This document shows, in pieces, positions 8,975-18,194 of a DNA stretch of 64,000 nucleotides; positions within the stretch are counted from its first letter, which is position 1, and every line of letters starts with the position of its first letter. This DNA is from Planctomycetaceae bacterium (GTDB lineage Bacteria > Planctomycetota > Planctomycetia > Planctomycetales > Planctomycetaceae). The position numbers and the translations under genes are program-made. The stretch is taken from contig JAWKTX010000017.1 in assembly GCA_041398825.1 (NCBI GenBank), forward strand, positions 1-64,000, written 5' to 3'. Under the pieces are notes generated by a model. The model did not search any database. It saw only the letters and a program-made list of their open reading frames with translations, and was not told where the DNA came from.

Positions 8975-9862
8975 CTACTTTTCCAGATTCATATTCGTTG
9001 TTTGTACAACCGTCTGATTAACAACCTGACCAGCCTGACTGATGCGCAGTTCCAGGGTCAGATTCAGGTCTGACTGAATGATGCGACCCTGAACAGAATC
9101 GAAGAGAACCTGACCCTTGCCTTCTGATTTCATGACCTCAATCTGGGCCGGAGAATTCTCTTTCGGGGAGAATGAAACCGTTGGGACAACAGAAATTCTG
9201 GCCAGTCCGGTCTTTGGGTCTTTGCCTTCGTAAGTCAGCTTTGCGTCAATTTTCATTGACCCCAGCGGCATGTCCATTGAGTGTGAACTATCCCAGGATT
9301 CTCCCGCTTTGATTGTCTTTTCCGGCAAAGTCACGGTGGTCTTCTGCATTGTTTGACGCAGCGTGTCTTCGGTGAACAGCGGATTGGGGCCCAGTCCGGA
9401 TGTAATGGATTCCAGCAAACCTTTGGGCACTTCCACGTTCTTGATTTCGCCGCTTGGGCGCATGGTGACCACGAATTCTGCATCGATGATCTTACGGAAA
9501 ACGTCAGCCATAATTCGAGCGGTCGGGCTGTCGGGGACCTGCGTGCTGGAAGTGTCGAATTCGACCGCGACCGCCCCGGCATTCATCTTCATCTGAATGC
9601 GCCTCATCGACTGTTTGACGGTGGCATCACCGGTTGAACCGACATCGACGACGTCCCATCCCATATCCATAGTCTGCTGCATCAGGCTGCTTTGCTTGTT
9701 GCCTGCAATGGTCATTTCCTGCTGGATCGATTGTCGGACAATGTACTTCAGGGATTCGCCGGTCTTCAGCTTCCACCTCAGGTCTTCCTGACCCTGAACG
9801 AGATTTGCTGTGAAGAGAGCTGCAATCAGTGACGCTGAAACAACAAATGAGCGAATCAACAT
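8975..9862 (-). CDS. Exported protein, DUF6263-like
   Basis: A Sec signal peptide is clear (MLIRSFVVSASLIAALFTANLVQGQ). The ~270-residue mature part is beta-rich and resembles the DUF6263 proteins common in planctomycetes: an opening 'RWKLKTGESLKYIV', repeated internal T/M/D segments, a 'VVTMRPSGEIKNVEVP' block and a C-terminal 'LELRISQAGQ' region. No catalytic motif is visible. It is the first gene of a probable unit with the small membrane protein. The family name rests on memory of its style, so confidence in 'exported' is higher than in the DUF number. Confidence 0.7.
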   Translation of the reverse strand: MLIRSFVVSASLIAALFTANLVQGQEDLRWKLKTGESLKYIVRQSIQQEMTIAGNKQSSLMQQTMDMGWDVVDVGSTGDATVKQSMRRIQMKMNAGAVAVEFDTSSTQVPDSPTARIMADVFRKIIDAEFVVTMRPSGEIKNVEVPKGLLESITSGLGPNPLFTEDTLRQTMQKTTVTLPEKTIKAGESWDSSHSMDMPLGSMKIDAKLTYEGKDPKTGLARISVVPTVSFSPKENSPAQIEVMKSEGKGQVLFDSVQGRIIQSDLNLTLELRISQAGQVVNQTVVQTTNMNLEK

Positions 9863-10081
9863 TTCAGGGATTCTCCTGGAAGACTTCGTAAAGCCTGTGA
9901 GTAGAGTGACATTACGGACCGAGCGCCGATTCTCGCGCTCAGCTTGCCATCACATGCCGGGCAGCATAACAAATCTGAAGGCACAGGCCGAAGCAAGTTT
10001 TATAAATCGTGAGGAAAGAGAATGGAGTGAGATGCTGTCCGAATCCCAACGCCATCCCTGGCGATGTTCGCACGCTTCCGC

Positions 10082-10534
10082 TTACTGGCCTGCTTTTCGG
10101 ACTCCAACAGTCAACAGCAGATTGGCCCAAAGTGCCTGGTCGCCGGTTTGAATCGTTAATACATGGTCACGCGAGTCAACTGCATCGTAGAAGTCCCACC
10201 GGGATATGGGCTCCAGCGTGATGTCCAGTTCTGCAGAACTCAGGATTGAGCGATATTCATTCCAGACTGGAGGATCACTGGGCAGCTTGTAGGGATCGTC
10301 GTCGGGCATGCCCATGGTGTTGACGGCTTCAACGGGTACAGCCGTCAGCAGGACTTTCAGGACCTGAGCAACGGTGACAAGTCCGGGGGCGAGGTTCAGG
10401 CTCACCAGTTCAGCTTTGGGGCCGATCGCAGATGAAGCCGGGTAGTTACCGTCTGCAATCAGAATCTTCGAACTGTGGCCAGCGCGCGCGACCACTTCAG
10501 AAATCTTTGGATGAATCAATTCTGAATAGAGCAT
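10082..10534 (-). CDS. RbsD/FucU family sugar mutarotase
   Basis: RbsD/FucU proteins interconvert pyranose or anomeric forms of sugars such as ribose or fucose. The 150 residues fit: the N-terminal 'LIHPKISEVVARAGHSSKILIADGNYP' region carries the His and Asp of the family active site, and the C-terminus 'VLTIQTGDQALWANLLL' is typical. The two subfamilies differ in substrate; the NYP motif leans to the FucU side. It lies 151 bp downstream of a sugar isomerase/epimerase-like gene in the same direction, so carbohydrate catabolism is likely. The ribose-type importer is 17 kb away and may or may not be linked. Confidence 0.87.
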   Translation of the reverse strand: MLYSELIHPKISEVVARAGHSSKILIADGNYPASSAIGPKAELVSLNLAPGLVTVAQVLKVLLTAVPVEAVNTMGMPDDDPYKLPSDPPVWNEYRSILSSAELDITLEPISRWDFYDAVDSRDHVLTIQTGDQALWANLLLTVGVRKAGQ

Positions 10535-10685
10535 TGATCAGTGTCCGTATTTGTTGTCTGTGGAGAGGTGATTCTGTAACTGTTTGTTGGCCAGGAGAGA
10601 CCCGGTTGAGGTCTTGCCGGAGTCGTCATTCTGCATCGCAGGCCGGAACCAAGGAAGACTCCCGGGGCACAATGTCTGAGCAGGA

Positions 10686-11504
10686 CTATCGCATAAATAC
10701 TCGTCGAAATGTTTCGATCGTTCGGGCAGCTGCCGTGGAGGAATCCGGGACTGGAAACGCTTCGGCAGAAGCGTAGCCATTGTAGTCTATTGCAGCCAGT
10801 GCATCGGCAATCGGTTCGTAAGCGATATGGCCACGGCCTGCTGCCTGGCGGTTTGAGTCGACAAAGTGGACGTGGCCAATAAAATGCCCCGCGTCTCGGA
10901 TCGCCTCTTCCAGGCTGGATTCTTCAATATTCATATGGAAGAGATCCGCCAGCAATCGAACGTTGCTTGTTGCGAGTGGTTTCAGAAGTTCGACTCCCTG
11001 CTCCATAGTGACAGCCAGATTTGTCTCGTAACGATTGAGCGGTTCGTAAATCAACGGGACTCCACGAGCCCCTGCGTGTTCGCCCAGATCGTTCAATGCC
11101 TCCTGCAGTCTGGCAATGGCCGTGGGTTTATCTGTTTGCTGGTCCCATTTTCCCTGCATGGATCCAATGATTGCCGGCGCGCCGAACTCAGAACCTGCAT
11201 CGATGATATTCCGAATAAATTCTCGTGCGGCAATTCGTCGGGATTCATCAGCGTCGCACAAATGCAAACCATGCACCACCATACCTGCGCCCGTACCAAC
11301 AGCGGCGAGGCTCAACTGATGCGTCTTCAGCAAATCCTGAAGAGGCAGGGCGCGAATTGCATCGGCAGAAGGTGCAAAGAGTTCGACAGCATCGAAACCA
11401 AGTCGCTCTGCGTCGGAGCACGCTGCTGCGACATCATCGTGGTAAACAAAAGGACCCTTGCGAGCTTGTTCAACGATGCTGACAGTAACGGCAGAACGAA
11501 TCAT
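10686..11504 (-). CDS. Sugar phosphate isomerase/epimerase-like TIM barrel
   Basis: This 272-residue protein belongs to the xylose-isomerase-like / AP-endonuclease-2 TIM-barrel superfamily. Metal-ligand positions are visible in YEPLNRYE (Glu), LLADLFHMNIEE (Asp/His) and IGHVHFVDSNRQAAGRGHI (His), with a final Glu in the 'ASAEAFPVP' strand. The family includes hydroxypyruvate isomerase, tagatose 3-epimerase and myo-inositol enzymes, which cannot be told apart here. It lies directly upstream of the RbsD/FucU gene, which supports a sugar substrate. Confidence 0.87.
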   Translation of the reverse strand: MIRSAVTVSIVEQARKGPFVYHDDVAAACSDAERLGFDAVELFAPSADAIRALPLQDLLKTHQLSLAAVGTGAGMVVHGLHLCDADESRRIAAREFIRNIIDAGSEFGAPAIIGSMQGKWDQQTDKPTAIARLQEALNDLGEHAGARGVPLIYEPLNRYETNLAVTMEQGVELLKPLATSNVRLLADLFHMNIEESSLEEAIRDAGHFIGHVHFVDSNRQAAGRGHIAYEPIADALAAIDYNGYASAEAFPVPDSSTAAARTIETFRRVFMR

Positions 11505-11673
11505 GACGGGCCTTCAGGTAAAGAGCAGAGAATTGTGGGGCGGTATTGTCGGCATTTGTGGTGATCGATTCAAACCGACATTCGATGCGAAACCGGACTT
11601 CCGGTTTCTGGAGACTTTCTTGACGGCAACAGGTCTTCAGGCATTGTTCGATATAGTTCTTGCTCTGGAATCT

Positions 11674-12360
11674 TCAGCTTTCACACGTTTTCTTCCTGAT
11701 CACAGCCACATCGGATCGCAGGAGTTCCAGCGTCCCATTCAGTTTGCCAGCCAGCCACTCGAAAGTCCTGTCGGCGTAAAAAGCGACGTGTGTCGGGTCG
11801 ATCGTGTAGAACCAGTCTGAGAATCGATCGCACGCCTCTTTTGGGATTCGTTTGGTCATGATTCCCATGACGCCACCCGGGCGGACGCAATTCCAGAGTT
11901 GCTGGATTTCCCGCCATGGGTGATGAAGGTGTTCGAGAACTTCCGTTGATGTCACGAAATCAAATTTCCGTTGCAGGACGTGCGGATGATTCGCATAGAA
12001 CGGGTCGAACACGTCCATCGTATTCCCACGTTCTCGAAACATCGTGGCCAGGGCGGGTCCGGGTCCGCAGCCGAAGTCCAGGCCACAGGCATCAGGGGCT
12101 GTTCGTTCTGCAATTGGCTGAAACAATCGATTCAGGAATCCACGGTATCCCGGGTCGAAAATGTCGTTTTCGTGGAGTTCATAAATCCTGAATTCTTCGT
12201 CCGCCGAAAGAAAAAAACGCTTCGGAACATGGACCAAACCACAATGTTCACACCGATAGAATTCTCTCGATGTGTTGCGGTCAATCAGAATGGTGTCACC
12301 TGCCAGACACAAAGGGCACGGTTCGTCCGACTCAGCGTCAGACGCGTCTTTATCGTTCAT
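11674..12360 (-). CDS. Class I SAM-dependent methyltransferase with N-terminal zinc ribbon
   Basis: The start at 12360 (MNDKDAS) is chosen because the frame upstream is basic, low-quality sequence unlike a protein. Near the N-terminus CPLC and CEHC form a probable zinc ribbon. The methyltransferase domain follows: motif I as LDFGCGPGPALA, VDP-like acidic residue in 'DVFDPFY', and TSTEVLEHLHHP with VRPGGVMGIMTKR as motif IV/post-IV. Such zinc-ribbon methyltransferases often act on glycolipid or cell-surface intermediates, but the substrate is unknown. Confidence 0.85.
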   Translation of the reverse strand: MNDKDASDAESDEPCPLCLAGDTILIDRNTSREFYRCEHCGLVHVPKRFFLSADEEFRIYELHENDIFDPGYRGFLNRLFQPIAERTAPDACGLDFGCGPGPALATMFRERGNTMDVFDPFYANHPHVLQRKFDFVTSTEVLEHLHHPWREIQQLWNCVRPGGVMGIMTKRIPKEACDRFSDWFYTIDPTHVAFYADRTFEWLAGKLNGTLELLRSDVAVIRKKTCES

Positions 12361-12685
12361 TGATGGTAGTTCCGGAACGGCTTGCAAATCCCGGCCAGTT
12401 CGAGATTGAAGACCGGATGGCCGTGGCAGGGAAGGGTGTTTCACCGGTTGTTGAGCACGCCCGACAAAAACCCGGGGAACGGCGGCTCTTTTAGCGGAAT
12501 TCGTGAAAATACCCCAGTGCTTTCGGAGCTTTCTGGTTCCACGGACATGTTTTGGCGTGACCTGCGGCAACAATCGATTCAACGAGACAGGTCACCTGAA
12601 TTGACACTTCGTCTTGTAGTTGACCCCAATCATATCCAAACTGACAGGAGATTCGATGTTTGAACATGGCGCTTAGCGTGGAGTA
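12361..12685. other. Divergent intergenic region, nothing recognised
   Basis: This 325-bp gap lies between the 5' ends of the methyltransferase and the LTxxQ-like exported protein. It must hold both promoters, but I see no convincing boxes, hairpin or repeat. Confidence 0.5.
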
Positions 12686-14212
12686 ATGCGGATGCGAATC
12701 CTCTGGATTGGGATTCTGTTAAGCTGGCATACAACGCATCTGTGTGCAGTTGCTGATGAGTCGGCATTGCTACCTCATATTAAGCCAGACTCCGTCAACG
12801 ATTTGACATCGCTCGAAAATGCCGAACGAACCAGGCACAAACGTTTGACGGCTTATCTTTCTGCATGGCGCAGCTGGTTGGCAAGAAAATGTCAATTGTC
12901 AGCAGACCAGCTTATCGCGGTCGAAAGTCTTTGTGAAGAAGCGGTGGAGTCGTCGCAGGAAACCTGGCGTCAAGCGGGGCTTGAAGGAACTGCTTCGCGA
13001 CTGCCCGATTTTGCACCATTGGAACTGTCGAGAACCCCCGGCTCAGCAGAGCTGACGAATCGAACGTCGTTTCAGGTTCGGATTCGAAAGCTTCTGACAG
13101 TGCATCAGCTGGAGATTTACTCGAACGCATTGTCCGTACGCAATTTGCGATTGATGAATGCAGATCGATCGCACGTCATTGCTGAAGTGGATGAACAACT
13201 GCATCTGTCCGTAGAACAGCAGATGCGGCTGGAAAACGAACTCCGGGCTCTCATTCGCAATTCGAACACAAGTCTGTTTGGATTCGAGACCGCGGGAAGT
13301 CCGCTGGATTATCTTTCTCCAAAAGTTGTGGCGTGGCGCATCGGCGAGCTGGATCTGACACCCGAACAGCGATTGACGATGGAATCCTTTTTTCCCGAGA
13401 TGCAGCGCCGTCAGGCGAACGTCCCGCGTTTCGTCGTTAGTCTGACCAACTGGGAAGAGGACCTGCGATTGCTTTCGCAAAAGTATCTGGATTCTCTGAA
13501 GAAGGAGATGGAAGAGCGCGTCGTGGAATACAGCCGGCTCTGGCAACTGGATCCACGGCAGGTCGAGCATTTACAGTTAGCGGCATCGGGGGCTGTGACG
13601 AGAGTTGTCTCTGACTGGCGGGCGGAAACCATGGAGCGATTTCTGTCACGGGCAGACCAGATCCGGAAAATGGCGGACGAACGGGCGGAGCTGCAGGAAC
13701 GGGTTCGAGCGGATCAGCAGCTGCGGCAATTACAGGGCCTCGATATCCAGGCTCGCGGAGTGAATAATGGATTGTCCATCGGCGGCGAAGCTGTCGATTT
13801 GACGCGTGTCCAGAATCATCCCCTCTGGCGTCGCGCTATATCGCAGGTCCGTAAAGAAGTTGAGTTTCAGGGCCTGTCACGGACAGCGTGGGGAAGAGAA
13901 GCCTGCATCGACTTCGTTCAGACGGCCCTCGAAAGGGAACTGTGGTTGCATGAAGACCAGATCGAGCCACTGCGTCAGCAGATTCGGGAAATCATGCCAT
14001 CGGACATTGATCGGTACCAGCAGCCCGGTCGTGAGTTGGCATACATTTCAATTGTGATGAAGCGAGTCTCGCCGGATAAACTCGCCCTGATCCTGAACGA
14101 ATCACAAATTGTTGCCTGGAAGGAACTGGCCCGACAGTTTGACTACTCAGACAATTCTGTTCAGATTTCCCTCCGGGACGGGTCAAAGTTTGTGCTTGAA
14201 TACCTCTGGTAG
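12686..14212 (+). CDS. Exported helical protein with LTxxQ-like segments
   Basis: No family was recognised. An N-terminal signal peptide is likely (MRMRILWIGILLSWHTTHLCAVA), then ~485 residues of predicted helix rich in Glu, Arg, Gln and Leu. Short motifs reminiscent of the periplasmic LTxxQ family recur at roughly 60-150 residue spacing: LSADQLIAVESL, LSVEQQMRLENEL, LTPEQRLTMESF, LDPRQVEHLQLA and LHEDQIEPLRQQI. LTxxQ proteins are metal-stress or misfolding sensors and chaperones (CpxP/Spy), but those are far shorter, so a common role is only a suggestion. Start could be the second Met, two codons later. Confidence 0.75.
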   Translation: MRMRILWIGILLSWHTTHLCAVADESALLPHIKPDSVNDLTSLENAERTRHKRLTAYLSAWRSWLARKCQLSADQLIAVESLCEEAVESSQETWRQAGLEGTASRLPDFAPLELSRTPGSAELTNRTSFQVRIRKLLTVHQLEIYSNALSVRNLRLMNADRSHVIAEVDEQLHLSVEQQMRLENELRALIRNSNTSLFGFETAGSPLDYLSPKVVAWRIGELDLTPEQRLTMESFFPEMQRRQANVPRFVVSLTNWEEDLRLLSQKYLDSLKKEMEERVVEYSRLWQLDPRQVEHLQLAASGAVTRVVSDWRAETMERFLSRADQIRKMADERAELQERVRADQQLRQLQGLDIQARGVNNGLSIGGEAVDLTRVQNHPLWRRAISQVRKEVEFQGLSRTAWGREACIDFVQTALERELWLHEDQIEPLRQQIREIMPSDIDRYQQPGRELAYISIVMKRVSPDKLALILNESQIVAWKELARQFDYSDNSVQISLRDGSKFVLEYLW

Positions 14213-14376
14213 GTCGAACGCCTGATGAGAAGCGTCAAGCCGATGAGCTCAGGGCACGTCTTCCGCTTGAGTGATTCGCAGACGAATTGTCTGTCGGGAG
14301 CGGAGCTTGCTGAGTTCAACGTACGGAACCGGATTCTGCAGTCGAAAAATTTACACGAAACTGGAATTGGCTTTAC

Positions 14377-15402
14377 ATGTCTGTAAGTGCAGAAACGCAG
14401 CCCGAGCTGCAACAGGACGACGTTCGCGCGATAGATGAGCTGCGAGAGGTTTATCAGAAGTTGTGTCGCGAATTGTCTCGCGTCATTGTCGGACAGGAAA
14501 CGGTTGTCGAACAGCTTGCCATTTGTTTGTTTGCCCGCGGGCATTCATTGCTGATGGGTGTCCCGGGCCTTGCAAAGACACTGCTGGTGAGCCGCCTTGC
14601 TGAAACCATGTCGCTGAGTTTCAGTCGAATCCAGTTCACGCCGGATTTGATGCCCATGGACATTACGGGCACGGATATTCTTCAGGAAACCCACGACGGT
14701 CGCCGGGAGTTCGAATTTGTCAAAGGGCCCGTTTTTGCCAACATTGTGCTTGCGGATGAAATCAACCGAGCTCCCTCGAAGACTCAGGCGGCCATGCTGG
14801 AAGCCATGCAGGAACACCGGGTCACTGTTGTCGGAAGGCCGTATCCACTTGAACCGCCATTCTTTGTACTTGCGACACAGAATCCTGTTGAGCAGGAAGG
14901 AACCTATCCACTTCCTGAAGCTCAGCTGGACCGGTTCATGTTTCTTATCACGGTGGACTATCCCTCTCGAGATGAAGAGATTCAGATCGCCAGGACAACA
15001 ACCGGAGGCTCCATCCCTCCATTGGAGCACGTGTTGAATGCCGAATCGGTGCAGCGATTCCAGAGCCTGGTGCGACGGATTCCAGTACCGCAGCACATCT
15101 ACGAATTTGCGGTCGATCTGGTCCGCCGGACTCGACCCAATACGCCCGATGCTCCGGCATGGCTGAAGCCGCTCGTTGCATGGGGGGCTGGTCCCCGAGC
15201 TGTTCAGTACCTGATTCTCGGGGCAAAATCCCGGGCCGCACTGACGGGCAGCTACATGGCAAGGCTGGAAGATGTGCTGGCCGTTGCAGAACCGGTGCTG
15301 ACGCATCGCGTACTGACCACGTTTAGCGCAGAATCAGAAGGAATTCGCGCGGGGGATGTCGTGCAGCGGCTTGTGAAGGAACTCAATGCCGAGCGATCAT
15401 GA
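14377..15402 (+). CDS. MoxR-family AAA+ ATPase
   Basis: MoxR ATPases act as chaperones that assemble or activate partner proteins, often with VWA-domain proteins. The Walker A motif GVPGLAKT is at 61-68 and Walker B within ANIVLADEINR at 121-131, followed by the sensor region FFVLATQNPVEQEGTYPLPEAQLDRF. At 341 residues the length is typical. The usual DUF58/VWA partner genes are not next to it. Instead its last 17 bases overlap the start of a radical SAM gene, implying translational coupling. Confidence 0.93.
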   Translation: MSVSAETQPELQQDDVRAIDELREVYQKLCRELSRVIVGQETVVEQLAICLFARGHSLLMGVPGLAKTLLVSRLAETMSLSFSRIQFTPDLMPMDITGTDILQETHDGRREFEFVKGPVFANIVLADEINRAPSKTQAAMLEAMQEHRVTVVGRPYPLEPPFFVLATQNPVEQEGTYPLPEAQLDRFMFLITVDYPSRDEEIQIARTTTGGSIPPLEHVLNAESVQRFQSLVRRIPVPQHIYEFAVDLVRRTRPNTPDAPAWLKPLVAWGAGPRAVQYLILGAKSRAALTGSYMARLEDVLAVAEPVLTHRVLTTFSAESEGIRAGDVVQRLVKELNAERS

Positions 15403-17353
15403 ATCCATGACCGAATCCGTAACGCATTCTATGCGCGTTCTGTCGATCATTCCGCCGATGACGCAATTGAACACGCCTTATCCTTCCACGGCTTACCTGA
15501 CAGGTTTTCTTCGGTCGCGCGGCGTGAACGCTGTTCAGGAGGATCTGGCATTAAGTCTGGTGTTGCGGTTGCTGTCAAGAACTGGTGTCACCGCAATTTA
15601 CGATCAGATTCGCAGCAGAAAACTTCGCAGGCCGACTCGATCAGTTCGCAGTTTCTGCGACCAGTTCGAATTGTACCAGTCGACCATTGATCAGCTAATT
15701 GCGTTTCTGCAGGGGCGTGATTCCACGCTGGCTCATCGTATCACATCACGTCGATATCTGCCGGAAGGTCCTCGTTTTGCGACACTGGATCAGCACCGGG
15801 ATGCCGATGCTCCCGATGACGATGAATTGAACTGGGCTTTCGGCGCTCTGGGGACGCATGATCGCGCCAGGCACCTGGCGACCCTGTACCTGAGTGATCT
15901 GGCCGACGTCATTCGTGATGCCATCGATCCACGATTCGAGTTTGTGCGGTATGCCGAATCGCTTGCTGCAAGCCAACCAACATTTGATCCTTTGTCCGAA
16001 GCGCTGGCCGCCCCGCATAATCTGGTGGATCGGTATCTGCACGAATTGACGCAGGCGGCTGTCCAGCGACATCAACCCCAACTGGTACTTCTGTCGGTTC
16101 CCTTTCCAGGTTGTGTTTATGCTGCGTTCCGAATCGCGCAGACGCTGCGTGCATTACATCCGGAGATAAAAACAGTTCTCGGTGGGGGATTCGTTAATAC
16201 CGAACTTCGCGAATTATCCGATGTTCGAGTGTTTGATTTCTTCCACTATGTTTGTCTGGATGACGGCGAACGTCCACTCCTGGCATTGATCGAACATTTG
16301 AACGGTATGCGTTCGGAGGAGAATTTGGTTCGTACGTTCGTACGTCATTCGTCCGCCGATCAGGCGAAGGAATCAAGTCAGGTTGTGCGGTACATCAATG
16401 CCATTGAGCCTGATGTGCCCTTCGCCGAAACCGGCACACCAACCTGGGATGGTCTGCCGATTCGTGATTACCTTTCAACGCTGGACATGCTGAACCCAAT
16501 GCATCGACTTTGGTCCGATGGTCGATGGAACAAACTGACAGTAGCACATGGATGTTACTGGAAGAAATGCAGCTTCTGCGATGTGACACTGGACTATATT
16601 GGTCGTTACGACGATGTTGCGGCGGCAACACTGGTCGACCGTATCGAAGCGGTCATTGAAGAAACCGGGCAAACGGGTTTTCATTTCGTCGACGAAGCGG
16701 CACCACCAAAATCGTTGCGCGCGATGGCCGAGGAACTGCTTCGGCGGAGGGTTACAATTTCCTGGTGGGGAAATATTCGTTTCGAGAAATCGTTCACACC
16801 GGAATTATGTGAGCTACTGGCCGAAAGCGGTTGCATTGCCATTTCGGGGGGGCTTGAAGTTGCTTCCGATCGCCTGCTGAAGCTGATGAAAAAAGGCGTG
16901 ACCGTCGAACAGGTCGCACGAGTGACGCATGCTTTCACTGACGCTGGCATTCTTGTGCATGCGTATCTGATGTATGGCTTTCCGACTCAGACTGTTCAGG
17001 AAACTGTGGATTCCCTGGAATACGTTCGCCAGTTGTTTGAAGAAGGGTGTATTCAGTCCGGATTCTTTCATCGGTTCACCTGCACCGTCCATTCACCGGT
17101 TGGCAAATGTCCCGATGAATATGGTGTGAAGTTGATATCGTTGCCGGAGACCACGTTTGCGAGAAATGATATCGGTTTCGTGGACCCAGTTGGTGCTGAC
17201 CACGACGCAATGGGCAAGTCGCTCACGAAGGCCATCTACAACTTCATGCACGGCGTTTGCCTCGATGCCGATGTTCGCAGCTGGTTCGATCAATCCGTCC
17301 CTCGCACCACGGTGCCGCGGGACTTTATTGCCAGTGCATTAAGACGAAAATAG
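15386..17353 (+). CDS. B12-binding-type radical SAM protein
   Basis: The N-terminal ~330 residues resemble a cobalamin-binding domain (VLLSVPFPGCVYAAFRIAQTL ... VLGGGFVNTEL). The radical SAM core follows: the cluster motif GCYWKKCSFCD has spacing CX4CX2C, one residue longer than the classic CX3CX2C, then 'FVDEAAPPKSL', the GGLEVASDRLLKLM strand and 'LMYGFPTQT'. Proteins of this class methylate or rearrange unreactive carbon centres; the substrate is unknown. The start at 15386 is supported by an AAGGA site and overlaps moxR; ATGs at 15407 and 15431 are alternatives. Confidence 0.87.
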   Translation: MPSDHESMTESVTHSMRVLSIIPPMTQLNTPYPSTAYLTGFLRSRGVNAVQEDLALSLVLRLLSRTGVTAIYDQIRSRKLRRPTRSVRSFCDQFELYQSTIDQLIAFLQGRDSTLAHRITSRRYLPEGPRFATLDQHRDADAPDDDELNWAFGALGTHDRARHLATLYLSDLADVIRDAIDPRFEFVRYAESLAASQPTFDPLSEALAAPHNLVDRYLHELTQAAVQRHQPQLVLLSVPFPGCVYAAFRIAQTLRALHPEIKTVLGGGFVNTELRELSDVRVFDFFHYVCLDDGERPLLALIEHLNGMRSEENLVRTFVRHSSADQAKESSQVVRYINAIEPDVPFAETGTPTWDGLPIRDYLSTLDMLNPMHRLWSDGRWNKLTVAHGCYWKKCSFCDVTLDYIGRYDDVAAATLVDRIEAVIEETGQTGFHFVDEAAPPKSLRAMAEELLRRRVTISWWGNIRFEKSFTPELCELLAESGCIAISGGLEVASDRLLKLMKKGVTVEQVARVTHAFTDAGILVHAYLMYGFPTQTVQETVDSLEYVRQLFEEGCIQSGFFHRFTCTVHSPVGKCPDEYGVKLISLPETTFARNDIGFVDPVGADHDAMGKSLTKAIYNFMHGVCLDADVRSWFDQSVPRTTVPRDFIASALRRK

Positions 17354-17416
17354 GCAGCCCTCCGGCGGCGACAGCAGAACTGCGCCTTCCGGAGCGCCTT
17401 TCCTTCGCTTTGCGGC

Positions 17417-17520
17417 TAACTGTCCGTTGTAAAACCGGGACCGGCACGCAGGACGACTGGAAACCATCGTGTTTTGAGGTCTCCTGCCCGAGCCAGTCCC
17501 GTTTTTCAACAGGGCTGTTA
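17417..17520. repeat. Dispersed inverted-repeat element, copy 2
   Basis: This is the reverse complement of the element at 1739-1837 with few differences: it runs from TAACTGTCCGTTG to CAACAGGGCTGTTA. It lies between the ends of two convergent genes (radical SAM and the lipoprotein), as copy 1 does. It may double as a bidirectional transcription terminator. Confidence 0.75.
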
Positions 17521-17569
17521 AGTGAACAGGCGGCGAAGTTGGTTGTCGGTTAACTGCTCGCAGACCTGA

Positions 17570-18007
17570 CTATTCCAATTCGAATGTGTAGGTGTTCTTT
17601 GATTCGTCTTCGGATACTGTTGCCTTCAAGTCAGAAGTCTTGGGGTCGCCGTATTTTTTGGGGATGACTTCGTCGGCCTTTGATTTTTCCGGGGACGCAA
17701 ACATGTCCGGAACCTCATCGGGCACATGCACCAGGGCGACGTTGTACGTTCCGGCTTTTGCACCACTGGCTGAATTTGTGGCGAGAACAAACTTGCCTTC
17801 AGAATCGGTGGTTCCTTCGGCCGCCAGTCCGGCGCCACCTTCCGGAATGAACGCGACCGAGATACTGGGCACAGGAGCCCCTTTGTATTTCACCACACCG
17901 GAAGCACTGTAAAGGGTCGGAGCGTCGCTCGCTCCGCCACCGCACCCGACAATCGATGTTAATATAGTGAGCAGGGTTGTCGTTGTGATTGACTTGCGAC
18001 TAAACAT
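17570..18007 (-). CDS. Small lipoprotein, carboxypeptidase-regulatory-like
   Basis: The N-terminus is a lipoprotein signal (SITTTTLLTILTSIVGC, lipobox SIVGC). The mature part is a single beta-sandwich of the carboxypeptidase-regulatory-like type: 'ASGVVKYKGAPVPSISVAFIPEGG', 'GTTDSEGKFVLAT', 'KAGTYNVALVHVP'. Such proteins sit just downstream of DUF1559 prepilin-like genes in many planctomycetes, and here it follows one by 187 bp on the same strand. Function is unknown; the pairing suggests a joint surface role. Confidence 0.85.
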   Translation of the reverse strand: MFSRKSITTTTLLTILTSIVGCGGGASDAPTLYSASGVVKYKGAPVPSISVAFIPEGGAGLAAEGTTDSEGKFVLATNSASGAKAGTYNVALVHVPDEVPDMFASPEKSKADEVIPKKYGDPKTSDLKATVSEDESKNTYTFELE

Positions 18008-18054
18008 GACGTGCGCACTTCTTTAGAGAGTGGGTCGGAGAAATTGTGAAGCTG

Positions 18055-18086
18055 AAAACCAGGAGACGCCTGCGTCTCCTGGTTTT
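18055..18086 (-). terminator. Perfect 14-bp hairpin, likely bidirectional terminator
   Basis: A perfect 14-bp stem (18055-18068 with 18073-18086) has a four-base loop and is flanked by A4 and T4, so it would end transcription in either direction. It lies between the DUF1559 gene (upstream) and the lipoprotein gene (downstream). Some transcripts may end here, leaving the lipoprotein at lower level. Confidence 0.75.
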
Positions 18087-18194
18087 AATCTGAGGATGGG
18101 TGTATGAATCAAGAATCTCTGGTAACGCGAGCAATAACTGACGCGAGTGGCGGAAATTCGATTCTTCTATACGGGCTGATGTCTGACCTGGTGA

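Noticed and set aside
9921..9940. 6-bp hairpin in the gap after the RbsD/FucU gene
   Set aside because: Short, without a T-tract; too weak to call a terminator.
14161..14544. Minus-strand frame over the LTxxQ-like gene end and the MoxR start
   Set aside because: It overlaps two well-supported genes and has no family.
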